A stretch of 45,977 nt of DNA from a virus: positions 1-45,977 of the IMG/VR virus record IMGVR_UViG_3300036851_000807. One strand, 5' to 3'. The position numbers and the translations under genes are program-made. The notes beneath the pieces were generated by a model that was not told where the DNA came from, ran no database searches, and worked only from the letters and a program-made list of their open reading frames with translations. This document shows positions 35,401-40,573 of the stretch, piece after piece. Positions within the stretch are counted from its first letter, which is position 1. Each line of letters opens with the position of its first letter.

Positions 35401-37462
35401 CGAGGCGATGGCCGAGGCGCACGCCGAGTGGAAAGCCGAGATGAAGGAGCGCGACCCCGACGACCGGGAGCCGTTCCGGTTCGATCATCCGCGCTACTTC
35501 GCTCTGCTGAACTACCTCGCGTCGAACGAGGGGCCGGGCGCCATGCCCGCTCGATCCTTCTTCAAGGCCATGCACGAGCGCGAGCAGGCGATTCGCGAGA
35601 CGCTCGGCACCGAGTATAAGGAATGGGAGGACGTGATCCCCGAGGGCTACACCAAGTGGCAGCCGGTGAAGGGCCAGTTCTTCTATCCCGCGCTGACGGT
35701 GCAGGAGCGGGCGCTCGATGCCGCGCTCGAGGGATCGTCGCGTCTTGACGAGGCGTTGCGCTCGGTGCTGGTGCTCGGTGGCCCGAAGGAGACGTGGGTG
35801 ATTCCCGACTACCTCGCGGCGACGATGGACAAGCTCGGCCAGCAGCGCGACATGAGCGCGGTGGAAGCTACGTGGGTCGGCGGGATGCGCTACTGGAAAA
35901 CGATCATGCTCCAGGCACCGACGCGCATCCTGAAATACATCTTCAACAACACGTCGGGCGATCTCGACGCCTCGATCATGTACCCGAAGGTGCTGAAGTA
36001 CGGGCCGGGTGCGGCGCGCGATCTGTTCACCTACATGGTGAAGCGACAGGGAAGTGACGCCCTGAAGCGCGAGATGCAGGAGGCGACGCGGCTAAGGGTG
36101 ATCGACCAAGGCCTAACGGTCGCGGAGATTCCCGACGTCAACGAGCTGCCCGCGTTCGAGCGGTTGGTTGCGTCCGACCCGTTGCACTTCATGGGGCTCG
36201 TGCAGAGCTACTTCAAGCACGCGCGCCTCGTGACGCAGCTGCGAGAGAACATTCTCCGACTCGCGGCATGGCGGCACTTCCGCGCCGAGCTACAGGCGGG
36301 CCGTTCGCCTGGCTTCGGTGCGTCGAACCCGGCGAGCGTGAACGCGCAGACGTCGCCAGCAGGGAAGGCGGCGGTGCTCGCCCGCGACTTGTTAGGCGAC
36401 TACGGCGCGGTGTCGAGCGGTGGCATGTTCATTCGCGACCGCGCGATCCCGTTCTACTCGTGGATCGAGATCAACGCCAAGCGGTACGTGAATCTGTTCC
36501 GCAACATCTCGAAGGAAGGGCACTCGGGCGGTCGGCTCGCTGGCGCAGGAGCGGCGCGGCTCGCGGTGGCCGGGGCAGGCGTCGTGTTCCGCGCGAATGT
36601 GTTCTTCCTGCTCGTGAACCTGTGGAACCACCTGTTGTGGCCGGACGAGGAGGACGAGCTGCGCGGCACCGACGCGCGCACGCTGCATCTGATTCTCGGC
36701 CGAGACGACGACGGGCGCGTCCGTACGGTGCGGATCGAGGGCGCGTTCGCCGACTTCCTCGAGTGGGTGAACCTCTCGGACTACCCGTCTGACATCGCCG
36801 ATCTCGTGAAGGGCACGAAGTCACTGGCCGACCAATTCGTCGAGGGCGCCGAGGGTCCGATCAACCGAGTGATCAACTCGTGGGAGCCGGTGACCAAGAC
36901 GGCGGCGGAGCTGCTGACGGGGCGGAGCATGTACCCGAACGCCTTCAAGCCACGTGTCGTGCGCGATCGCGGCGGGCAGGCGGCGCGCGCGGTGACGTTA
37001 GGCTGGCTCTACGACAAGGTGACGGACAAGCCGATGCGACCGGGCAATCTGGCGACGGACCTGTTGCTCTACCGCACCGATCCCGGCGAGGCGGCGTACT
37101 TCCGCGTGCGCGAGAAAGCAGGCGACTGGCTGGAGCAACAGAACAAAGGGCGCAACCTGGGGAACCCGACCAAGAAGGAGAACGCGCTCTACTACTGGCG
37201 GAAGTCGTTGCAGTGGGGCGAGCCCGAGAAGGCCGAGCGCTGGCTCCAGCGGTACTACGCACTCGGTGGAACGCGGAAGTCGGCAGTGGGGAGCATCAAG
37301 CGGGCCGCTCCGCTGTCGCCGATCGCGGTGCACGACCGACGCCGGTTCCTGGCGTCGCTGACTCCGGAGGAACGCGAGTCGTTGACGCTCGCGGAGCAGT
37401 GGTACCAGCGCACCTATCATGGCGTGCGCCCGTCTCGCCCGGCTGCGGCGAGTGACCGATAG
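26399..37462 (+). CDS. Giant polyvalent virion protein with GNAT-like, DNA-methyltransferase-like and SNF2-like helicase modules (DarB-type)
   Basis: 3687 residues from GTG 26399 (GTGA overlap; TTG 26393 is an alternative). Modules in order: amphipathic, partly hydrophobic N-terminus (to about 360); GNAT-like acetyltransferase domain at about 560-660 with QRKGIGTALY; SH3-like domain at about 800-846; disordered linker at about 871-1031; N6-adenine-methyltransferase-like domain at about 1032-1314 with EPSMGVG (1151-1157) and NVPF (1212-1215) in place of NPPF; SNF2-like helicase at about 1800-2420 with GSGKT (1843-1847), DEAD (2003-2006), ATGTP and QRNGRILRQG around 2329-2338; coiled coil at about 2420-2645; and a long virion-type C-terminus with a membrane-like segment near 3386-3415. 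P1 DarB, an ejected antirestriction protein, shares the methyltransferase-helicase pairing. The last of a run of ejection-type genes, it is probably injected with the DNA. Activities are predicted only. Confidence 0.75.
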   Translation: MTGPINWLAEYERHEEEERRRAAAHPLVTPSARAEDAGPTGKPDWLAEFSAAEGPRRLPPAVVMAEPPRFPIPTLPPAVVQATPPIEQPFTEPGGGGASWDDSGEGFLSNLGSGLYRGIRKDLPEQVGNVLQMFGGSGLNRDIPGTVLPMAGRALEQFGNEAPDVQPRVGTIGEAVQSPSAARDYLGYQIGNVGASSLPSLLAAIVGGPIGATAASYVQNTGDVRQELEDSAPNTEPSTRDAIAALLGVPLAALDQVTESRLGGKVAKAIGGKLATSAAERGVVGTAKRVAKEVGKSTLSEGVTEAAQEGVQYLGVRGATGQPIKARELGSRMLEAGVAGAVGGGAMGGATETVAAGTEALRSRLKPRQAEPPVTPAPIVDADGRDRSMLDARLAKREEHRVKAPAPEIDHESARAVLDRRLKPKAPTTPDELPIAPYTPHVEQDNRTEEEKAAHRARVGGELPSERRTRLEREAVTLKSGDVVVDEQGQRHAFDGFALQNEAHPDDVTVLFGSRRENGQMVREFIHGSTSGFGEFEIERKGTATEPAKAPEAKEQRHAEPAQAGITVTDESFHKGKPAFKVLRHVDDTGKVLGELRLYMNEDGTSSGQSVFIEKEHQRKGIGTALYREAERLGFDPLSNTGKSSPLTEAGRALTDKLRAAKEPTKAPPPKKLEINPDSRYAGEENPEALFDGSVEQARAHYNDVLSLNAVLDSGKKANGRKLTPKEVTEARTLRQQRQDLYQSTLGEIESAFGKEGRERAKSLIVKPAPTPPSERAPSKEEAKPEAAIEEEAPKAPTPITKGTMVRLPDGRVGRVWTLKDNGTAEVRMQDGGIRTAHVSTLKTPQPGDAKPRAVTPQIVPDASKDVGHVLPSFVNAQRRGGENPSTGVANASSAPDTQSGDDAATVAGTTGERADDTRPVRESARGESQGEPSRGVSSPATERDAGERGGGDRPGSAADVRVDAGRAPEAAPADRDVPRASPADRRTRAAGEGAGDGGRDRSGARPGEPDAGGAQRRPAESKPERRDVGSNYRLTDADAIGAGGAKGKARGNLAAIRLLKEIEREGRPATAEEQATLVKYVGWGGIPQAFSPDNKDFGPIAKELRELLTDEEYAAARASTLNAHYTSAPVIRAIHAGLARLGLTTGRALEPSMGVGHFLGLGPTSLQWTGVELDSITGRLAKLLYPQSDVQVRGFETVAMPDNLFDVAVGNVPFGNFGVTDRAYPKEVTGSIHDYFFAKSLDKVRPGGLVAFITSSFTLDKQSAAMRKYLGERANLVAAIRLPNTAFAGNAGTEVTTDLIVLQKREKGTPQTGETFVDRAHIMSAGESMFVNEYYARHPEMMLGEMQLAGTMYRDKAPTLVAPEGQNIEKALGEAFAKLPAGIYKPRAIEAPGTRNPGTAEAELVGTDDDIREGGFLVRGGRLLQREGNEFKASKLGKAAAEKVSQLVGIRDAIHRVLQSQFQNRSDEEITAERAELNRLYDRFVKAHGPIRRETRTEINREGRAEPIVVTRYPNLRDFQADPRWPLLMGLEEYDAETDTAKKTDILQRRVIEPRKPVEKVDTPADAIPVVLAESGAFSLERVAQLSGTTIDAAREALRGAIYENPTSGVFETRDQYLSGNVRTKLAQAQRAAKGDPRFNENVEALKGAIPEDLPPSKIGAQLGAPWIPTETIAQFVRDVFGAGNVKVTYLAREATWSVSYEPRQRSSAASTTEFGTKRAYGTELLSDALNLKPTTIYDPGPDDTRVKNVQETLAAQEKQQKLKDRFATWLWEDGARATALARLYNDSYNSIRLRDYDGAHLTMPGAASHVNGKPFGLRPHQKNAIWRILQSGNTLLAHVVGSGKTYTMVAAGMEAKRLGLARKPMYAIPNHMLGQFSREFLGLYPTAKLLVATKEDFAKDRRKAFTARIASENWDAIIMTHRSFESVGMSPEFEQQFLERELGELEQSIREAKAAKNHDLTKLIEKAKKKRTARLDTLRAAEKKDDLLPFEALGVDMLFVDEADEFKNLNITSKQQGLGLEGSQRAFDMYMKTQYLDSLNPGRGVVFATGTPIANSVSEMYTMQRYLQPRLMGERSVSHFDGWSATFGQMVTGMELAPDGSGYRQSTRFARFQNMGELAQMFRSVADVQTSEMLNLPRPKLETGQAQVVAVPATSALKRYVQTLVERARKVKNKEVEPDEDNLLKITGDGRKAALDLRLVGLSGGEGSKTKVVEAASKIARIYKETTALKGAQMVFSDLGTPSDKFNVYDELRLHLEREGVKPAEIRYIHDADTQAKKDKLFADVKAGRVRVVIGSTQKLGAGTNVQDRLVALHHLDAPWRPRDVEQRNGRILRQGNLLYGDATTPDSERKIPHVSIFTYVTEGSFDAYIWQGLERKAGFITQALTAGVETREIDDVGTVEVDWATAKAIASGNPKVLEKATIDAQVSKLERLRRAHQDDVFGAGQKIKLLPMAIAESKERATALQKDVDQAEDTAGDRYAITIGGKKFTKRADAGAELKKVLDAFLGSVASVPFEERKSMSKKLGTFAGFPLHIEADGFSITAARMILNGEAQHVAEVTASDSPMSLALTLEHAPKGIATRIARIHDGIEQNEKNLARLKELVGKPYEHAAKLAQLKERQAALDTELQADATRSEAEAKKGGGMVDDFLTSEEGALKIGELGDRLRQRRLDREPLAVSQIEEVEERFQRAKGIATPTIRDRVRQAIDAVKRAGRHFPHMDPSSSPLAARTNELLLEVEHAKRYAEAMAYDKIAAVTDGLTQGEVDLFTRKLVLDDLMKDVEAGLYEGRDELPFGYPDAAAVQRDLDEVEGAAASRPKVQRAIAERQRFAQALTRALVDAEQLNPKVLEDERYYHRQVLDHFNALAHGPLLGLGGREARIKRKGFQKQRVGGGDFNTRYQEAEFEWVAQAYRILHMVGAQKEIRRLADIQPQLKGEAKSLNLSRYYEKEAAAAGIPDEDMIGSNDPLQPFRKRMGMASSKILSLATQGKLDAPQYDAVIEAMAEAHAEWKAEMKERDPDDREPFRFDHPRYFALLNYLASNEGPGAMPARSFFKAMHEREQAIRETLGTEYKEWEDVIPEGYTKWQPVKGQFFYPALTVQERALDAALEGSSRLDEALRSVLVLGGPKETWVIPDYLAATMDKLGQQRDMSAVEATWVGGMRYWKTIMLQAPTRILKYIFNNTSGDLDASIMYPKVLKYGPGAARDLFTYMVKRQGSDALKREMQEATRLRVIDQGLTVAEIPDVNELPAFERLVASDPLHFMGLVQSYFKHARLVTQLRENILRLAAWRHFRAELQAGRSPGFGASNPASVNAQTSPAGKAAVLARDLLGDYGAVSSGGMFIRDRAIPFYSWIEINAKRYVNLFRNISKEGHSGGRLAGAGAARLAVAGAGVVFRANVFFLLVNLWNHLLWPDEEDELRGTDARTLHLILGRDDDGRVRTVRIEGAFADFLEWVNLSDYPSDIADLVKGTKSLADQFVEGAEGPINRVINSWEPVTKTAAELLTGRSMYPNAFKPRVVRDRGGQAARAVTLGWLYDKVTDKPMRPGNLATDLLLYRTDPGEAAYFRVREKAGDWLEQQNKGRNLGNPTKKENALYYWRKSLQWGEPEKAERWLQRYYALGGTRKSAVGSIKRAAPLSPIAVHDRRRFLASLTPEERESLTLAEQWYQRTYHGVRPSRPAAASDR
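29070..29486 (+). CDS. Nested (overprinted) gene inside the giant gene, TnpV-like protein
   Basis: 138 residues in a different frame of the same strand, entirely inside the giant gene's disordered linker. ATG 29070 has AGGAG 6 bases upstream; a second candidate, ATG 29145, has GGGGAG 7 bases upstream. The protein looks globular and helical: HEESLRENRPEAYQAL, then NGTLASVVAEIDREAQQTFE, and QQARELVMEDVI. This recalls the TnpV family (short proteins with LRExRPxxY, GxL and IDxxA elements). By hand count over 29145-29483, third codon positions are about 88% GC in this frame but only about 42% GC in the giant frame, so codon selection acts on this small gene. Function unknown. Confidence 0.7.
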   Translation: MRAAHQILSQATTPRRLQVLPGSAPMTLGLFGKAHEESLRENRPEAYQALQRNGTLASVVAEIDREAQQTFESTLAALLKQHPPTGTYLERVQQTDALAQQARELVMEDVIVREPDPENPTQAEPNADRLSPSQNDAT

Positions 37463-37474
37463 AACCGAGAGATC

Positions 37475-37735
37475 ATGGACCCCGAAGCCGTGAAGTGGCT
37501 CGTCAACATCCTGCAACTGATCGCCGTCGCGGGTGTGACGTTCCTCATCAGAGGGCAGGCGCAGCACACGAAGGACATGGCAGAGATCAAGACAACGCTC
37601 ATCGGAATCGACGGGAAGAACGGTATCCGTGGCGCGGTGGCCGATCTCGAAGCCGCGACCGAGGACCAGTGGAAGCACATTGCTCGTCTCGACACCGACG
37701 TTGCGGTGCTGAAGGTGAAAGGGGGGACGTCATGA
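37475..37735 (+). CDS. Small membrane protein with coiled coil (holin or inner spanin candidate)
   Basis: 86 residues. One N-terminal transmembrane segment at about residues 8-25 (WLVNILQLIAVAGVTFLI) is followed by a polar helical domain (HTKDMAEIKTTLIGIDGKNG; VADLEAATEDQWKH). It overlaps the endolysin start (ATGA). The layout, one anchor with a coiled-coil body next to an endolysin, is seen in inner-membrane spanins and in XhlA-type lysis proteins. Which of these applies cannot be settled here. Confidence 0.6.
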   Translation: MDPEAVKWLVNILQLIAVAGVTFLIRGQAQHTKDMAEIKTTLIGIDGKNGIRGAVADLEAATEDQWKHIARLDTDVAVLKVKGGTS

Positions 37736-38259
37736 TGACGCGCGACATGGCCGTCAGGATCGTGCTCGCCATCGCGCGGATGTTCCTCTACACGCGCGAG
37801 GCGGGCGCGAACCGAGGCGCGACCGTCGAGGCGATCCTGAAGTCGACGGGCAACGCGCCGGGTGAATCGTGGTGCGCGTCGTTCGTCTGGTGGTGTGTGC
37901 GTGTGATCGTCCTGCTGTTCTGCCCGAAGCTCTCGTGGATGCGAACGGCGAGCTGCGATGCACTCCTCGAGGCGGCGCGCGTGCGAGGGTTGCTACGCGA
38001 CGAGCCTGCGCCGGGCTATCTCTGCCTCGTGCTCAAAACGGAGACGGACGCGATCCATGTGACGTTCGTCGACAACCGGAAGATCCTCGGCGCCGTGGCG
38101 CCGGGCGCGTTCCCGACGATCGAGGGGAACACGAACATCGACGGGAGCAGCAACGGAATCGGTGTGTTCGAGCGGGTACGCGGCGGGCCTGACGACAAAT
38201 GGATCAAGGCCGGGCACGGCTACGTGTTCGTCGATTGGGCTAGCCAGCTCGCGGCCTAG
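37732..38259 (+). CDS. CHAP-like endolysin
   Basis: 175 residues from ATG 37732, with an AAGGGGGG ribosome-binding site. The order of conserved elements fits a CHAP cysteine amidase/peptidase: nucleophile in ESWCASFVWWC (Cys48), the histidine in AIHVTFVDN (His109), and EGNTN (131-135) supplying the third polar residue. It would cleave peptidoglycan peptide or amide bonds at lysis. The hydrophobic stretch at about 52-64 lies in the domain rather than being a signal peptide. Only one catalytic domain and no separate cell-wall-binding module are visible. Confidence 0.75.
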   Translation: MMTRDMAVRIVLAIARMFLYTREAGANRGATVEAILKSTGNAPGESWCASFVWWCVRVIVLLFCPKLSWMRTASCDALLEAARVRGLLRDEPAPGYLCLVLKTETDAIHVTFVDNRKILGAVAPGAFPTIEGNTNIDGSSNGIGVFERVRGGPDDKWIKAGHGYVFVDWASQLAA

Positions 38260-38298
38260 CGTGTTCCAGTCGCGCGCAGCGGCGAGTAGCTTGGCCGC

Positions 38299-39204
38299 AT
38301 GGATACTCCGTCTACTCAGATCACGACGACGCGGCACGTCTCGCGTTGGCAGGCGGTTCGGCGCGCGTGGCGAGATGCCCAGCGACACGAAACCGTCAAG
38401 GAGCGCTATGACCGCGGAATTGAAGTCGTTGCTGGACTAGTGGTAGCTGGCGGCGGAGCGCTCATCCTCGACGGACTGGCAGGTTTGGCGGTGGCGATCG
38501 TCGGCGGTGCCCTGACGATAGTCGCCCGTCCCGCCTGGAAGACGTTTCGGGGGTGGCAGGCAGCGCGCGATCTAATCTATTCCGAGCAGGTCAAGCCTGA
38601 CATGGACGCGCTGCACGCGGAAATCCGACAGCGCGATGACGTCATTCGGGAACACGAAGAGACCATTCGTCTTGGTGAGAAAAGGCTCGATGACCAAAAG
38701 GCCGCTTGGAAGTGGTACATGCGATATGGCGTGGTACCGATCCCGCTCGACACGCTTACCGAGCTGGAGTCGGCGACGGTCCGGAAAGAGCTGGAAAAGG
38801 CGCAGAAAATGATCATGGAAGCCGCGTCCCACGCCAACTCCGCTCTACGGTCAATCGCCGACGATCGCTCGTTTGCGAAGCACATCGGTGAGCTGTTCAT
38901 CGACACACTCATCAAACAAGCCGGTCGGCTGGGGAGCGCGCAGGACGAGTTTCGTAACCGGCTCGGGTCCGAAGATGACGCTCGGCAGTCATTGCATGCG
39001 TTGTGTCGAAACTATCAACGCACGTCTCGTTGCATCCGGCAGTGCGTGCTCGTGATGCCCGAACTCTCAGGGAACGTGCAGTACCAACGATGGGAGACCG
39101 TCGACGGCCCCTTCATGGTTCGGATCCTAGAAATCCTTGCGATCTCTGAGCTGGAGGAGGTGAAACGATACCTCGCCGCTTCGGATGACGCGTTCCCTCT
39201 TTGA
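38299..39204 (+). CDS. Membrane protein with long coiled coil, possible superinfection-exclusion moron
   Basis: 301 residues. A basic N-terminus is followed by two closely spaced hydrophobic segments at about residues 42-76 (VVAGLVVAGGGALILDGLAG, LAVAIVGGALTIVA), then a long charged coiled coil (about 95-135) and a helical C-terminal domain (SFAKHIGELFIDTLIKQAGR). Base composition is visibly less GC-rich and codon use more relaxed than in neighbouring genes, a sign of recent acquisition. It stands between the lysis genes and the convergent immunity genes. No family recognised; a membrane-based exclusion or anti-defence role is inference. Confidence 0.6.
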   Translation: MDTPSTQITTTRHVSRWQAVRRAWRDAQRHETVKERYDRGIEVVAGLVVAGGGALILDGLAGLAVAIVGGALTIVARPAWKTFRGWQAARDLIYSEQVKPDMDALHAEIRQRDDVIREHEETIRLGEKRLDDQKAAWKWYMRYGVVPIPLDTLTELESATVRKELEKAQKMIMEAASHANSALRSIADDRSFAKHIGELFIDTLIKQAGRLGSAQDEFRNRLGSEDDARQSLHALCRNYQRTSRCIRQCVLVMPELSGNVQYQRWETVDGPFMVRILEILAISELEEVKRYLAASDDAFPL

Positions 39205-39222
39205 GAGTCGCGGCGACTGAAG

Positions 39223-39801
39223 CTATCCGGCTGCGCGCTTCAGGTTGATCGGCTCCAGCGGGCGCGGCACGCGTGGCCGGTGCTTGGGCGTCGTCACTTC
39301 GAAGATGCCGATCTCGCTGGCCGTTCCGCGTTCGACCGCACTGCACGCCACGAGGGCTCCAGTGGCGAGGTACGCGGCGGCGATGGCAGCGACGGCGACG
39401 CGCTGTGGCAGGTGGCGCTCGACGCGACGCGTGTCGCGGAACACGGAGGCGCAGAAGATGGCAACGTCAGATTCGCGACTGTCGCGCGCCTCGTTGGGCA
39501 GGATCGTATAGACGGTCTCGTCGCGATCGGCGATCGGGTCATGATGGAGCCACAGATGCGCGAGCTCGTGCAGCATCCAGTAGGCGTCCATCTCGCGCGG
39601 ATTGTGCGAGGAGAGCAGCAGGGTCCACTCCCCGCCGTAGCAGTAGAGGCCAGTCTTGGGCACCGGAACGCGGGCGACGTACACGCCCTCTCGGTCGCAG
39701 ACCCGACGCATGGCGGTGGCCGAGGGCCACGCGTGACGGAGTTCGTGGTGCTCGAGGCGCTTGCGGGCGACGACCGACTCGATCCTGTTCACTGAAAGCA
39801 T
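39223..39801 (-). CDS. ImmA/IrrE-type metallopeptidase (antirepressor protease)
   Basis: 192 residues. The zinc-peptidase motif HELAH is at residues 78-82 inside WMLHELAHLWLHH, with acidic residues ESD at 110-112 in the place of the usual third ligand region. ImmA proteins cut the phage or ICE repressor to trigger induction, and this gene lies directly downstream of the repressor gene on the same strand, the classical ImmR-ImmA order. Unusually, a hydrophobic segment at about 135-153 (VAVAAIAAAYLATGALVAC) follows the catalytic domain, hinting at membrane anchoring. Confidence 0.75.
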   Translation of the reverse strand: MLSVNRIESVVARKRLEHHELRHAWPSATAMRRVCDREGVYVARVPVPKTGLYCYGGEWTLLLSSHNPREMDAYWMLHELAHLWLHHDPIADRDETVYTILPNEARDSRESDVAIFCASVFRDTRRVERHLPQRVAVAAIAAAYLATGALVACSAVERGTASEIGIFEVTTPKHRPRVPRPLEPINLKRAAG

Positions 39802-39849
39802 CGACCATCATCGAGAGAGAAAATCCGGCCAACAGTTGGGCGTGCCATC

Positions 39850-40425
39850 CTACACCCGGCGCCCACGAGTCCGCAACACTCGTTTGATGACATGCTTCCC
39901 GATTGCTTCCAGCATCGTGATGATCTGCTCGTCGGTGAGCTGCGCGACGCCTGGCGTGCCGTCTTGCAGGTATGATGTTAGGGGCGGGTTGGTGAGGAGC
40001 GCACGTGCTTGCTGCACTTCGCGTTCGCTCGCGCCTCCCTTCACTAACTCCACCAGAAACTCGTAGATCCAGATGCGGACGCGCTCGGGGAGCGCCTTCG
40101 TAATGTGACCGACTCCGCTACCCCCCTCGTCGGTCACGCCCGCAACGTCATCCCCCGCGCCTAAACCGTAACGCAGCCAGTGTACCGGGCGGTCGTAGAC
40201 GGTGGCGTAGCGCGCGAGCTTCTCCTCGCTCACCGGCACGTCGCCCTGTTCGTGATTAATGACCGACAGGCGCGACCAGCCGAGTCGCTTCGCGGCATCG
40301 GGCAGCGTCCACCCGTGTTCGAGCCGCGCTGACCGAAGCCGCCCACCCACCGCGACGTCCGTTGGGCTGCGTGTCGGTCGCGTCCTGCGTGCCGGGCGCT
40401 TCTCTGTGGCGCGTTTCCCCACCAT
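39850..40425 (-). CDS. Xre-family repressor
   Basis: 191 residues; the ATG at 40425 has a G-rich AAGGGGGG ribosome-binding site. After a basic N-terminal arm, residues 27-85 form a Cro/C1-type helix-turn-helix: VGGRLRSARLEHGWTLPDAA, KRLGWSRLSVINHEQGDVPV, EEKLARYATVYDRPVHWL. The C-terminal part is helical and may mediate dimerisation and be the ImmA target. The upstream control region holds four CTATAC boxes that also occur at 6033-6152, so this protein is the likely regulator of both. Repressor role is well supported by context; operator match is inferred. Confidence 0.8.
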   Translation of the reverse strand: MVGKRATEKRPARRTRPTRSPTDVAVGGRLRSARLEHGWTLPDAAKRLGWSRLSVINHEQGDVPVSEEKLARYATVYDRPVHWLRYGLGAGDDVAGVTDEGGSGVGHITKALPERVRIWIYEFLVELVKGGASEREVQQARALLTNPPLTSYLQDGTPGVAQLTDEQIITMLEAIGKHVIKRVLRTRGRRV

Positions 40426-40435
40426 CTATCCCCCC

Positions 40436-40464
40436 TTGACCATAGTTAAGCGTGGCTATACTAT
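40436..40464 (+). promoter_or_regulatory. Candidate early rightward promoter
   Basis: TTGACC (40436-40441) and TACTAT (40459-40464) are separated by 17 bases and read toward the exonuclease operon. A shifted -10, TATACT at 40457-40462, is also possible with 15-base spacing. The -10 region lies within the CTATAC operator repeat, as expected for repressor control. Confidence 0.45.
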
Positions 40465-40493
40465 GGTATAGCATCAACTATACGAAGCTATAC
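40455..40493. promoter_or_regulatory. Operator array in the immunity control region
   Basis: GCTATAC (40455-40461) and GTATAGC (40466-40472) form a perfect 7-bp inverted repeat with a 4-base spacer; two more CTATAC boxes follow at 40478-40483 and 40488-40493. Spacing between boxes is 10, 12 and 10 bases, close to one helical turn each. A degenerate copy, CATAGTT, lies at 40441-40447. The array sits between the divergent repressor and early genes. Confidence 0.65.
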
Positions 40494-40573
40494 GATCGTT
40501 CACGGAAGCTGTCCAAGTCGTTGGCCCGACGCAAGAACCGGGACAAAAAGGCTCGGACGCCAAGGAGGGGACC

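Noticed and set aside
39217-39243. Inverted repeat CTGAAGC/GCTTCAG between convergent genes as a terminator
   Set aside because: The loop is 13 bases, there is no T-run on either side, and it overlaps the end of the ImmA gene.
39280-39795. Open frame on the plus strand opposite the ImmA gene
   Set aside because: The minus-strand frame carries the HELAH metallopeptidase motif and the expected gene order, so the plus frame is a shadow.
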